A stretch of DNA of 64,000 nt. Source: an uncultured Bacteroidales bacterium. Lineage in GTDB: Bacteria; Bacteroidota; Bacteroidia; Bacteroidales; F082. Under the pieces are notes generated by a model. That model ran no database searches and was not told the origin of the DNA. It was given only the letters and a program-made list of their open reading frames with translations. Below are positions 8,372 to 16,032 of this stretch, one piece after another; position 1 is the stretch's first letter; each line of letters begins with the position of its first letter. The stretch is taken from the NCBI GenBank assembly GCA_905236635.1, contig CAJOCJ010000012.1:42274-106273 (forward strand), in the 5' to 3' direction. A program made the translations under genes and the position numbers.

Positions 8372-9889
8372 ATGAAAGAAGTACGTGTACGTTTTGCTCC
8401 AAGTCCGACGGGACCGCTGCATATCGGCGGCGTGAGAACCGCTTTGTATAATTACCTTTTCGCCAAGAAAAACGGCGGAAAAATGCTGCTCCGCATTGAG
8501 GATACCGACCAGACCCGCTTCGTGCCGGGCGCCGAGGATTACATCATAAAATCCCTCGACTGGTGCGGCATCAAGTTTGACGAGAGCGACATAGTTGGCG
8601 GCCCTTACGGTCCGTACAAACAGAGCAACCGCAAGCACCTTTACAAACAATACAGCGACGAGCTCATCGAGAAAGGTCATGCCTATTATGCCTTCGACAC
8701 CGCTGAGGAACTCGACAACCTGAGAAAAGAAGCCGAGGCACAGAAGAAGACCTTCATCTACAACGCTGAGACACGTCAGGAGCTGCGTAACTCATTGACA
8801 ATAACCAAAGAAGATGTCGACAAGCTGCTTGCTGACGGCACTCCTTATACAGTGCGTTTCATGATGCCGGAGAACCATGTGGTCGAGATGCACGACATAA
8901 TTAGAGGCGACATCAAGGTGAACACCAACACATTGGATGATAAAGTGCTGTTCAAGTCGGATGGCATGCCTACATACCACCTCGCCAACATCGTCGACGA
9001 CCACTTGATGAAGATCACTCACGTCATCCGCGGTGAGGAATGGTTGCCTTCAATGCCACTGCATGTGCTTCTGTATCAGGCATTTGGATGGGAAGCACCA
9101 GAGTTTGCACACCTTCCATTGCTGCTCAAGCCAGACGGCAATGGCAAACTCAGCAAACGTGACGGCGACCGCCTCGGATTCCCAGTATTCCCGATGCAAT
9201 GGGAGAATCCTGAGACACACGAGATCTCGTCGGGATACAAGCAGTCGGGATATTATCCTGAGGCTTTCATCAACATGCTGGCGTTGCTTGGTTGGAATCC
9301 AGGTACAGAGCAGGAGATCTTCTCGATGGACGAGCTCATCCAGGCGTTCTCATTCGACCACTGCAGCAAGTCGGGAGCACGTTTCAACGTGGAGAAGGCA
9401 AAATGGTTCAACCATGAATATCTGATGCGCCGCTCGCCAGAGGAAGTGGGCAAGGAGTATCAGGAATGGCTCAAGACAGAGAAGAACATCGATGCAGACC
9501 TTGATTACGTCACCAAGGTGGCGGCGTTGGTGAAAGACCGTGTCAACTTCGTGAAAGAGATGTGGGACCAGAGTTTCTTTTTCTTTGAGGAACCTACCAC
9601 CTACGACGAGGTGACGGTGAAGAAACGCTGGAAAGAAAACTCGGCCGACCTCATGCGCCAGGCTTCGGAAGTGATAAGAAACATTGACGATTTCAGCGCT
9701 GAGAACATCGACAAGGTTTTGAACGAATGGATTACAAAGAACGAGCTAGGCATGGGTCCTGTGATGAACGGCCTCCGTCTGATGCTCGTCGGCGCCGGCA
9801 AAGGCCCGCATATCCATGAGATTCTGGCGCTTATCGGTAAGGATGAGGCGTTGAAACGTATCGAAAAAGGAATCAAAATATTAGGATAA
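8372..9889 (+). CDS. gltX: glutamate--tRNA ligase
   Basis: This class I aminoacyl-tRNA synthetase of 505 residues charges tRNA-Glu. The ATP-binding PSPTGPLHIGG (HIGH-type) is at residues 10-20 and the KMSKS-type loop KLSKRDG at 259-265. LRIEDTDQTR near 40-50 and the C-terminal helical anticodon-binding region are typical. The length is normal for Bacteroidota. The gene ends in TAATG, whose last bases start folB, so the pair is an operon. Confidence 0.97.
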   Translation: MKEVRVRFAPSPTGPLHIGGVRTALYNYLFAKKNGGKMLLRIEDTDQTRFVPGAEDYIIKSLDWCGIKFDESDIVGGPYGPYKQSNRKHLYKQYSDELIEKGHAYYAFDTAEELDNLRKEAEAQKKTFIYNAETRQELRNSLTITKEDVDKLLADGTPYTVRFMMPENHVVEMHDIIRGDIKVNTNTLDDKVLFKSDGMPTYHLANIVDDHLMKITHVIRGEEWLPSMPLHVLLYQAFGWEAPEFAHLPLLLKPDGNGKLSKRDGDRLGFPVFPMQWENPETHEISSGYKQSGYYPEAFINMLALLGWNPGTEQEIFSMDELIQAFSFDHCSKSGARFNVEKAKWFNHEYLMRRSPEEVGKEYQEWLKTEKNIDADLDYVTKVAALVKDRVNFVKEMWDQSFFFFEEPTTYDEVTVKKRWKENSADLMRQASEVIRNIDDFSAENIDKVLNEWITKNELGMGPVMNGLRLMLVGAGKGPHIHEILALIGKDEALKRIEKGIKILG

Positions 9890-10239
9890 TGGCTCTGATT
9901 TCAATAGAAAAGATGGAGTTCTACGCCTATCACGGCTGCTTCGAGGAGGAGCGCAAGATAGGGACGTGGTTCAACGTGGATTTGAGCATGGAGGTCGACA
10001 CCTCGAAGGCTGAAGATAGCGACAACCTTGAAGACACCGTCAATTATCAGGAGGTTTACGCCGTTGTCAAGCGCGAGATGATGATTTCCTCAAAACTGCT
10101 TGAAAATGTCGCCAGACGCATCCTAAAGGCCATTCAGAAGGAATTTCCGGCCGTCTCCTATGCCTGGGTGAAGGTGAAGAAGATGAACCCGCCGTTGGGA
10201 GGTAAGATGGAGTCGGTTTCAGTAGAAATGGAAATATGA
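9889..10239 (+). CDS. folB: dihydroneopterin aldolase
   Basis: At 116 residues this is the size of FolB, which converts 7,8-dihydroneopterin to 6-hydroxymethyl-7,8-dihydropterin in folate synthesis. The family pattern is clear: IEKMEFYAYHGCFEEERKIG near the start, DLEDTVNYQEVY-like DNLEDTVNYQEVY near 44-56, and VKVKKMNPPLGGKM near 92-107, with catalytic Glu/Lys positions in the expected places. The start codon overlaps the gltX stop by one base. A strong hairpin terminator follows at once. Confidence 0.95.
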   Translation: MALISIEKMEFYAYHGCFEEERKIGTWFNVDLSMEVDTSKAEDSDNLEDTVNYQEVYAVVKREMMISSKLLENVARRILKAIQKEFPAVSYAWVKVKKMNPPLGGKMESVSVEMEI

Positions 10240-10244
10240 GTTTT

Positions 10245-10274
10245 AAAAAAGTTTGCACACGCAAACTTTTTTTT
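10245..10274 (+). terminator. rho-independent terminator of gltX-folB
   Basis: The arms GTTTGC (10251-10256) and GCAAAC (10261-10266) close a 4-nt loop, extended by A-run/T-run pairing and followed by eight T. It lies 6 bp after the folB stop. Confidence 0.9.
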
Positions 10275-10275
10275 G

Positions 10276-10283
10276 TATTTTTG
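10276..10283 (+). promoter_or_regulatory. -7 promoter element of the cobalamin-riboswitch operon
   Basis: TATTTTTG follows directly on the terminator T-run. It places the transcript start about 10 bases before the riboswitch P1 stem. Confidence 0.7.
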
Positions 10284-10292
10284 CCTCGATAT

Positions 10293-10502
10293 TTGGTGCC
10301 GATGAGGCTCAATAGGGAATCAGGTGAGAATCCTGGACAGTTCCCGCTGCTGTAAGCTCTTAATGCTTGCCACTATGCCACTGATAATCAACAAGTTTCG
10401 GGAAGGCGGTAAGAATCAGGGAGTGAGTCAGAAGACCTGCCATTTATCGTAAACAAAGCTTTCGGGATAAAAGCTGGCGTTCCCTTTTTACAAAGGTACC
10501 AA
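10293..10502 (+). ncRNA. cobalamin riboswitch
   Basis: The conserved elements of the adenosylcobalamin-type riboswitch are in order. They are GATGAGGCTCAATAGGGAA, then CAGGTGAGAATCCTGGACAG (P3 hairpin), then CCCGCTGCTGTAA, then GCCACTATGCCACTG, then GGGAAGGC, and the B12 box GTCAGAAGACCTGCC at 10427-10441. P1 is closed by TTGGTGCC (10293-10300) pairing with GGTACCAA (10495-10502), with one G-T wobble. It precedes the ATG at 10564 by 61 nt, so it should repress the three downstream genes when cobalamin is plentiful. There is no clear intrinsic terminator after it, so control is probably translational. Confidence 0.95.
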
Positions 10503-10563
10503 CATTTTTCCACGAGGTTTTGAGGTAATTAAAATTATTATTAAACCTTAAAAATCTTAAATT

Positions 10564-11721
10564 ATGGTTAAAAAATTTACTCTTTTCATCCTTTTAGGAA
10601 TCTTCGGTCTCTTCACGACCAACCTCTTTGCACAAGAGGATGCTACAATCGACCCGGCCGACATCCGCTATTGGATCGGCGAAGGTCAGAATGAAGCGAT
10701 TTTCATCATGAACTGGAACAATCCTGACACAGCATTGGCATGGGGCTATCGTTTTGACACAGAAAATGTTACAATGAAAACCATCATGGACGACATAGCA
10801 GCGGTGGATTATCGTTTCAGCTATGACAGCCCTAACGGCAGCTGGCTCAACGACCTTTTCTTCAACGACGGTGTCCTTGACTTAAGCCTGACAGAAGAAG
10901 GATGGGTTTCATATCTTATCGATGGCAATCCGACATGGGATACTTTTAATGAGGCTGTGGTTGCCGATGGCCAATATGTGAAAATCGGCGACACCTATTG
11001 CGGCACTATGGTTGACCCTGACAACTGGGTTTATGTTTGGGAAAAAGAAGTCGCTGCAGTGTATCCTCTGGCCGACGAGGCTACTATTGACGTGGCCGAC
11101 ATCGTCTATTGGATTGGCGAAGGCGAGAATTACGCAATTTACTGTGTCAACTGGAACGAGCCTAACATCGCATTGGCATGGGGCTATCGTTTCACAGAGT
11201 CGACTATCACGGTGAAAGACGTTATGGATGCTATCGTTGCCGAAGACCATCGTCTGACATATGCTGCTGATGGCGGCTTCGTATATGCCATTTCTTATAA
11301 CGACTATGTGAATCAATATGCTCTTGTAGGTCCGTATTTCATGTACAACATCAACGGAATGGGTGCATGGTATGGCTTTGACGAGCAGACCGTCGTATCA
11401 GGCGATTTCATCAAATTCGGTGATATTTCATGTGCAACCGAAATTGCGCAATGGACTTACGTTTGGGAGCAGCCGGTGCAGCCTGTCGACGTTTACAATT
11501 CAGTGAACGAGGTTGAGGCTTCAACTATGACGGTGTATCCAAATCCTGCTACAGACTTCATCATGATCAATACACAAGATGCTGTATCTGTAGAGATCTT
11601 TGACATGACAGGCCGTCTCGTTTTGACATCGACAGAAACGAAGATTGACATCAGAGATATGGAAGCTGGCGTTTATTTCGTCCGCGCAAATGGCAAGACA
11701 ACCAAACTGGTTGTGAAATGA
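10564..11721 (+). CDS. riboswitch-controlled T9SS-secreted protein with internal duplication
   Basis: This 385-residue protein has a signal peptide (residues 1-23, ending LFAQE). Two homologous domains follow, about residues 27-160 and 174-305. Each opens with ATIDxADIxYWIGEGxN, then xNWNxPxxALAWGYRF, then a TMKxIMDDI-like helix and an end such as YVWEK or YVWEQ. The tail STMTVYPNPATDFIMI plus MEAGVYFVRANG is a type A T9SS sorting domain. I do not recognise a named family for the repeat. Being first behind a cobalamin riboswitch, it is a candidate surface cobalamin- or corrinoid-binding protein, which is inference. The end overlaps the next gene by ATGA. Confidence 0.85.
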   Translation: MVKKFTLFILLGIFGLFTTNLFAQEDATIDPADIRYWIGEGQNEAIFIMNWNNPDTALAWGYRFDTENVTMKTIMDDIAAVDYRFSYDSPNGSWLNDLFFNDGVLDLSLTEEGWVSYLIDGNPTWDTFNEAVVADGQYVKIGDTYCGTMVDPDNWVYVWEKEVAAVYPLADEATIDVADIVYWIGEGENYAIYCVNWNEPNIALAWGYRFTESTITVKDVMDAIVAEDHRLTYAADGGFVYAISYNDYVNQYALVGPYFMYNINGMGAWYGFDEQTVVSGDFIKFGDISCATEIAQWTYVWEQPVQPVDVYNSVNEVEASTMTVYPNPATDFIMINTQDAVSVEIFDMTGRLVLTSTETKIDIRDMEAGVYFVRANGKTTKLVVK

Positions 11722-12698
11722 GAAAACTGTTAGTGATATTGATGGTGATGGTGCCAGTGGCGTTGTGGGCGCAGTTTCCGCCTGCACAGGACAAGCCTGG
11801 CACCACTGCCATGCATGCCGACTCAACTGCTTTCGTGGCATGGGCTACAGGCTGTGTGGCTGAACCGGGTCCGATGAACATCACCAACCCGAGCGCTGGA
11901 TTGGCCGGTACAGGTTGGCCTGCCGAGAATGTCATAGGATTCCCTGAGGGAACGATGAGCGTGACATGCCTTGGTGACGGCGGACGTGCCACGGTGACAT
12001 TTGCATCACCTATCTGCAACCGTCCTGGTCCTGACTTTGCTGTGTTTGAGAACGGATTCGCCAACGCACAGAATACAGACATGTGGTTCCTTGAATTGGG
12101 TTTTGTGGAGGTGAGCTCCGACGGAGAGAATTTCTTCCGTTTCCCAGCGATAAGCATGGTTCAGACGGAGACGCAGATTGGCGGAATGGGATGTATCGAC
12201 CCTGCGCAGATCCACAATTTTGCCAGCAAATACGGCGCCATGTACGGCACACCATTTGACTTGGACGAAGTTCCGGACGACCCTCTTCTCGACAAGGAAA
12301 ATATCACACATGTGAGAATTATTGACGTTATCGGCAATATCAATCCGGAATACTGCACCTACGACTCGGAAGGTCATATTGTCAACGACCCGTGGCCGAC
12401 ACCATTCGCATCATGCGGAATGGACCTTGACGCCGTCGGTGTGATTCACGATAGGGCACATTTTTCAGTTGATGAAAACAAGGTTGATGATGTCACAATC
12501 TATCCGAATCCTGCACATGATTTCATCCGTATAGATGCTGAAAACATCGAATCCGTGCAGATTTTCAATGCTGTCGGACAGATGGTGTTGGAGACATCAG
12601 AAGTTGAAATCGACGTGAACGGTTTATCGGAAGGCGTTTATTTGGTGCGTATCGGTTTTGATAGAAATTACACAACCGAACGATTGATAATCAGATAA
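11718..12698 (+). CDS. riboswitch-controlled T9SS-secreted cell-surface protein
   Basis: This 326-residue protein has a signal peptide ending ALWAQ. The single large beta-rich domain contains GDGGRATVTFASPICN, GPDFAVFENGF, ELGFVEVSSDGENFFRFP, THVRIIDVIGNI and FASCGMDLDAVGVIH. I know this pattern from Bacteroidota proteins annotated only as cell surface protein, often near cobalamin uptake genes. The C-terminus (VTIYPNPAHDFIRI, SEGVYLVRI) is a T9SS sorting domain. It is translationally coupled to the upstream gene by a 4-nt overlap and shares its cobalamin riboswitch. A role in B12 capture is inferred from context only. Confidence 0.83.
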   Translation: MRKLLVILMVMVPVALWAQFPPAQDKPGTTAMHADSTAFVAWATGCVAEPGPMNITNPSAGLAGTGWPAENVIGFPEGTMSVTCLGDGGRATVTFASPICNRPGPDFAVFENGFANAQNTDMWFLELGFVEVSSDGENFFRFPAISMVQTETQIGGMGCIDPAQIHNFASKYGAMYGTPFDLDEVPDDPLLDKENITHVRIIDVIGNINPEYCTYDSEGHIVNDPWPTPFASCGMDLDAVGVIHDRAHFSVDENKVDDVTIYPNPAHDFIRIDAENIESVQIFNAVGQMVLETSEVEIDVNGLSEGVYLVRIGFDRNYTTERLIIR

Positions 12699-12700
12699 TT

Positions 12701-12862
12701 ATGAAAAAGATTTGCCCTCGCTGCGGAAAAGAATTCGAATGTGTGCATTCAATAAATTGTTGGTGCGTGACAGTTCACCTCACCGACAAGGCGAAGGCGT
12801 TTCTGAAAGAGAATTATCAAGATTGTCTGTGTAAGGATTGCCTTACGGAAATCAACGTTTAA
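12701..12862 (+). CDS. small cysteine-rich CWC-family protein
   Basis: This 53-residue protein starts at the ATG 2 bp after the previous stop. It carries CPRC (5-8), C14, CWC (20-22) and CLCKDC (42-47), matching the Cys_rich_CWC pattern, probably a zinc- or metal-binding knuckle. There is no signal peptide, so it is cytoplasmic. It is the last gene of the cobalamin-riboswitch operon. Its 3' end overlaps by 11 bp the 3' end of the convergent FeoB-associated gene. Function unknown. Confidence 0.8.
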   Translation: MKKICPRCGKEFECVHSINCWCVTVHLTDKAKAFLKENYQDCLCKDCLTEINV

Positions 12863-13025
12863 AAGGACAATTCGTAATATTGCAATTATTGCATTTGTTT
12901 GTAGAGACGATGTGTTCATCGTCTCTACATTTTTTACAACAACCGTTCCCTTTTCTTAAAGATACGACAGCCAACACCACAAGGGCGAGGACAATCAGAA
13001 GGGTTATGACGGTTGCGAAATTCAT
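12852..13025 (-). CDS. FeoB-associated Cys-rich small membrane protein
   Basis: Starting at the ATG at 13025, which overlaps the feoB stop as ATGA, the product is 57 residues. It has one transmembrane helix (ATVITLLIVLALVVLAVVSL), then a tail with CCKKC, CNNC and NCPF. This is the usual layout of the small FeoB partner proteins of Bacteroidota. The stretch CRDDEHIVST between the Cys clusters is encoded by the perfect inverted repeat at 12901-12928 and looks like an in-frame repeat insertion. A longer upstream reading frame inside feoB exists but has no family support. Confidence 0.85.
   Translation of the reverse strand: MNFATVITLLIVLALVVLAVVSLRKGNGCCKKCRDDEHIVSTNKCNNCNITNCPFKR
12901..12928. 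repeat. 28-bp dispersed palindrome, copy inside the FeoB-associated gene
   Basis: The arms GTAGAGACGATG (12901-12912) and CATCGTCTCTAC (12917-12928) surround a 4-nt loop. On the plus strand ATTTTTT follows, so it can act as terminator of the cobalamin operon ending at 12862. On the minus strand it is translated as part of the FeoB-associated protein. A second copy with identical arms is at 15494-15521. Confidence 0.9.
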
Positions 13026-15385
13026 ATTATCATACCTGCGATTAGATACACAACAAACGCTGCAATCCATGCCATGACGCATTGGAACAATATCACCAGC
13101 AGCATCCATTTAGTGCCGAGTTCTCGGCGAATGGCAGCCATAGCAGCCACACAAGGGGTGTAGAGCAGGCAGAACACCAGCATAGAGATGGAGGTGAGGG
13201 TAGAGAACAAAGGCATGGCGTTGAGCACCTCGAGGGTCGCCACGACACTTTCCTTTGCCATGAATCCGCTGACCAAGGCGGTGACAATCTGCCATTCGCC
13301 GAGACCGATAGGCCTGAAGATAGGTGCTATCCATCCTGCGATGACGGCAAGCATGCTGCCTTCGCCATTTTCAACCATGTTGAATTGGAAATCAAAGGTT
13401 TGCAACAGCCATATCACCAACGATGCCAGGAAGATGACGGTGAAGGCACGCTGGAGGAAGTCTTTGGTCTTATCCCACAGCAGATGCGCCACGTTTTTAG
13501 CACTTGGCATACGGTAGTTCGGCAGCTCCATCACGAAAGGAGCAATGTTGCCCTTGTCGCCTAACCATTTGGTAACCAATGCGGTAATAATTCCGACGAT
13601 GATGCCTAAAAGATATAATCCGATTAAGATAAGGCCTCCGTTATGAGGGAAGAAATAGTCGGTGATGAAGGCATAGATTGGTATCTTCGCCGAGCAGCTC
13701 ATGAATGGCGTGAGAAGTATCGTACGCCAGCGGTCGTGAGTTGAGTGTAATGTGCGTGTCGACATCACCGCTGGCACCGTGCATCCGAAGCCTATGAGCA
13801 GCGGCACGATGCTATGTCCGGTGAGACCGAGCTTTCGCAGGAAACTGTCGCTGACGAATGCCACACGCGCCATATAGCCGCTGTCTTCGAGTAAGCTCAG
13901 GAAGAAAAATAGCAGTATGATGATTGGCACGAAGCTCAGGACCGAGCCGACGCCTCCGAAGATACCATCCACCACCAGCGACTGCACCGCAGGGGTGACG
14001 TTCCAGCGCGCCAGTGCCGCTCCGCAGACGCCTGCGAGCCAACTGATGCCGTTGTCCAAGAGGTCTTGTAACGGTGCTCCGAGCAGGTCTATGGATACAT
14101 ATATAATACCCACCATCACAAGGATGAAGATCGGGATGGCGGTCCACTTACCTGTCAAGATTTTGTCAATAGCGCGGCTGCGTTGGTATTCCTTGCTTTC
14201 GCGAGGTTTCACCACCGTTTTGGAGCACAGTCGCTTGATGAAGGTGAATCGCATCTCGGCCATCGCAGCCGCGCGGTCGAGGCCACGTTCTTCTTCCATC
14301 TGAACTATGAGATGTTCAAGCGTCTCTTTCTCGTTTTGAGAGAGTTCCAGTGCCTTCAGCACTATGTCGTCGCCTTCCACTAGCTTTGATGCGGCAAAAC
14401 GCACAGGGATGCCCGCCCGCTGAGCGTGGTCTTCGATGAGATGCATGATGCTGTGCAGACAGCGATGTACCGCTCCGCCATGGTCGTCCTTATCGCAGAA
14501 GTCCTGACGGATAGGCGCCTCCTGATATTTTGCCACGTGGATGGCGTGATCTACCAGCTCGTTGATACCTTCGTTGTTGGCCGCCGAGATTGGCACCACA
14601 GGCAAACCTAAGATAGCCTCCATCTCGTTGACGAGGATAGTGCCTCCGTTGTTTCTCACCTCATCCATCATATTGAGGGCCAGCACCATAGGAGTGCCGA
14701 GTTCCATCAACTGCATTGTGAGATAGAGGTTACGCTCGATATTGTTGGCATCTACGATGTTGATGATAGCCTTGGGCTTTTCGTTGATGATAAATTCGCG
14801 CGACACAATCTCCTCGTTGGTATAAGGCGACAACGAGTAGATGCCCGGCAGGTCGGTTACCAGCGTCTCAGGGTGGTTTTTTATCACGCCGTCTTTGCGG
14901 TCGACGGTGACGCCAGGGAAGTTGCCGACATGCTGATTGGCGCCTGTCAGCTGGTTGAAGAGCGTGGTCTTGCCGCAATTCTGCTGTCCTGCGAGCGCGA
15001 AAGTTATGGTAGTGCCTTTCGGCAATGGATTCTCATGTGTCTTGTCGTGATAGATACCTTCCTCGCCGAGTCCCGGGTGGGCGTTGTGGTCATGTAACGA
15101 ACTGATATACAATCTGTTAACGTCAAAGTCATCGTTCTTTTCTGTCTCCTCTGAAGATGCCAATTGTTCCACTTCGATGAGTTTGGCGTCGGCCTTGCGC
15201 AAAGTAAGGGAGTAGCCGTGAATCATCACTTCCATCGGGTCGCCGAGAGGAGCGTATTTCACGAGCTTTACGACAGCGTCGGGGATAACGCCCATATCGA
15301 GGAAATGCTGGCGTTTTGAGCCTTTTCCCTTGACGGTTTTTATCACCGCTGACTGTCCTATTTCGAGTTTATCGAGTGTTGTCAT
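13022..15385 (-). CDS. feoB: FeoA-FeoB fusion ferrous iron transporter
   Basis: At 787 residues from the ATG at 15385 (an upstream TTG is less likely), this protein begins with a FeoA SH3-like domain (1-75) and continues as FeoB. The G domain shows G1 GQQNCGKTT (133-141), G2 GVTVDRKDG, G3 DLPG and G4 NMMD. The membrane part has two Gate domains, with the Cys motif GFGCTVPAVMSTR in the middle and several helices up to the C-terminus. It moves Fe(II) across the inner membrane. FeoA-FeoB fusions are common in Bacteroidota. The small partner gene follows with a 4-nt overlap. Confidence 0.96.
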   Translation of the reverse strand: MTTLDKLEIGQSAVIKTVKGKGSKRQHFLDMGVIPDAVVKLVKYAPLGDPMEVMIHGYSLTLRKADAKLIEVEQLASSEETEKNDDFDVNRLYISSLHDHNAHPGLGEEGIYHDKTHENPLPKGTTITFALAGQQNCGKTTLFNQLTGANQHVGNFPGVTVDRKDGVIKNHPETLVTDLPGIYSLSPYTNEEIVSREFIINEKPKAIINIVDANNIERNLYLTMQLMELGTPMVLALNMMDEVRNNGGTILVNEMEAILGLPVVPISAANNEGINELVDHAIHVAKYQEAPIRQDFCDKDDHGGAVHRCLHSIMHLIEDHAQRAGIPVRFAASKLVEGDDIVLKALELSQNEKETLEHLIVQMEEERGLDRAAAMAEMRFTFIKRLCSKTVVKPRESKEYQRSRAIDKILTGKWTAIPIFILVMVGIIYVSIDLLGAPLQDLLDNGISWLAGVCGAALARWNVTPAVQSLVVDGIFGGVGSVLSFVPIIILLFFFLSLLEDSGYMARVAFVSDSFLRKLGLTGHSIVPLLIGFGCTVPAVMSTRTLHSTHDRWRTILLTPFMSCSAKIPIYAFITDYFFPHNGGLILIGLYLLGIIVGIITALVTKWLGDKGNIAPFVMELPNYRMPSAKNVAHLLWDKTKDFLQRAFTVIFLASLVIWLLQTFDFQFNMVENGEGSMLAVIAGWIAPIFRPIGLGEWQIVTALVSGFMAKESVVATLEVLNAMPLFSTLTSISMLVFCLLYTPCVAAMAAIRRELGTKWMLLVILFQCVMAWIAAFVVYLIAGMII

Positions 15386-15406
15386 CAAATCTTATTTTTC
15401 ATGATG

Positions 15407-15414
15407 CAAAAATA
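15407..15414 (-). promoter_or_regulatory. -7 promoter element of feoB
   Basis: Minus-strand TATTTTTG lies 21 bp upstream of the feoB ATG. The AT-rich stretch beyond it contains no recognisable Fur box. Confidence 0.65.
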
Positions 15415-15492
15415 AGGCATTATTTGTTATTCCAATATCATTATTAATGATGTTTTTTAAAATAAGGAGTCATTATTAATGGGGATAAAAAA

Positions 15493-15522
15493 GGTAGAGA
15501 CGATGTTAACATCGTCTCTACC
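15493..15522 (-). terminator. dispersed palindrome acting as terminator, second copy
   Basis: A 30-bp perfect palindrome with arms GGTAGAGACGATGTT and its complement is followed on the minus strand by six T. It lies 25 bp downstream of the stop of the 80-residue gene, so it is a convincing rho-independent terminator. It shares its 12-bp arms with the copy at 12901-12928. Confidence 0.85.
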
Positions 15523-15547
15523 CATGTTTATCAATATGTTTTATTGA

Positions 15548-15790
15548 TTATTTGTTTTTTCTGCGAAGAGCGTATCCTGCTCCGAGAGCTGTCATGATAA
15601 GCAATCCGCTACCCATAGGGGCGTCAAAGTCTGAAGACGAGCCATGCACATTAGGCAAAGCGATGCCATTCTCTAAGTTCCTGTACACATCCTCATTGTC
15701 GGCGTTGCTTCCGAAGAAGCCGTCTTTCTGAGCGTTGGCACCCAAACTCATGGTAATAATCAATGCTATTGCGAATAATAACTTTTTCAT
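15548..15790 (-). CDS. small exported protein with glycine-rich C-terminal membrane anchor
   Basis: This 80-residue protein has a signal peptide (MKKLLFAIALIITMSLGANA), a short polar middle and a C-terminal block APMGSGLLIMTALGAGYALRRKNK-like. That block consists of a Gly-rich hydrophobic helix and a basic tail. The layout resembles small Bacteroidota proteins with C-terminal sorting tails (PID-CTERM-like), but no sorting enzyme is visible in the window. It is a single-gene unit with a TATTTTTG promoter and a palindrome terminator. Function unknown. Confidence 0.7.
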   Translation of the reverse strand: MKKLLFAIALIITMSLGANAQKDGFFGSNADNEDVYRNLENGIALPNVHGSSSDFDAPMGSGLLIMTALGAGYALRRKNK

Positions 15791-15816
15791 CTTTCTTAAT
15801 TCAAATTTTGAGGCTG

Positions 15817-15824
15817 CAAAAATA
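15817..15824 (-). promoter_or_regulatory. -7 promoter element of the 80-residue gene
   Basis: Minus-strand TATTTTTG followed by C lies 27 bp upstream of the ATG at 15790. Confidence 0.65.
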
Positions 15825-15864
15825 CAAAATATTTTAATGTTAGAATCAACGATTTCATTAATTT

Positions 15865-15951
15865 TTATATTACCACAATTTTCTGTGTTTTTAGGTCATT
15901 TCCGACCAATCTGAAAATGTAGACGCCATGTGCCGGTGCGCATTTTTGTTT
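15865..15951 (-). pseudogene. relic of a T9SS C-terminal sorting domain
   Basis: On the minus strand the codons from about 15942 to the TAA at 15865-15867 read APAHGVYIFRLVGNDLKTQK, then IVVI and stop. This is the last strand pair of a type A T9SS sorting domain, but the frame is closed upstream by TAA at 15952-15954 and there is no start codon. It is best explained as the surviving 3' end of a deleted cargo gene. No other part of such a gene is seen between here and tRNA-Cys. Confidence 0.75.
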
Positions 15952-15988
15952 TTACAAATTATGAACGCATATGCGTGTGGATAAACAA

Positions 15989-16025
15989 AAAAGCTAACCG
16001 GTTAAATTACAAACGATTAGCTTTT
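15989..16025 (-). terminator. terminator after tRNA-Cys
   Basis: AAAAGCTAA (15989-15997) and TTAGCTTTT (16017-16025) form a 9-bp stem just downstream of tRNA-Cys on the minus strand, ending in a T-run. Confidence 0.7.
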
Positions 16026-16032
16026 ATTTTTG

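Noticed and set aside
12852..13109. A longer 85-residue version of the FeoB-associated protein starting inside feoB
   Set aside because: The first 28 residues lie in the feoB 3' end out of frame and lack family support; the ATG overlapping the feoB stop fits better.
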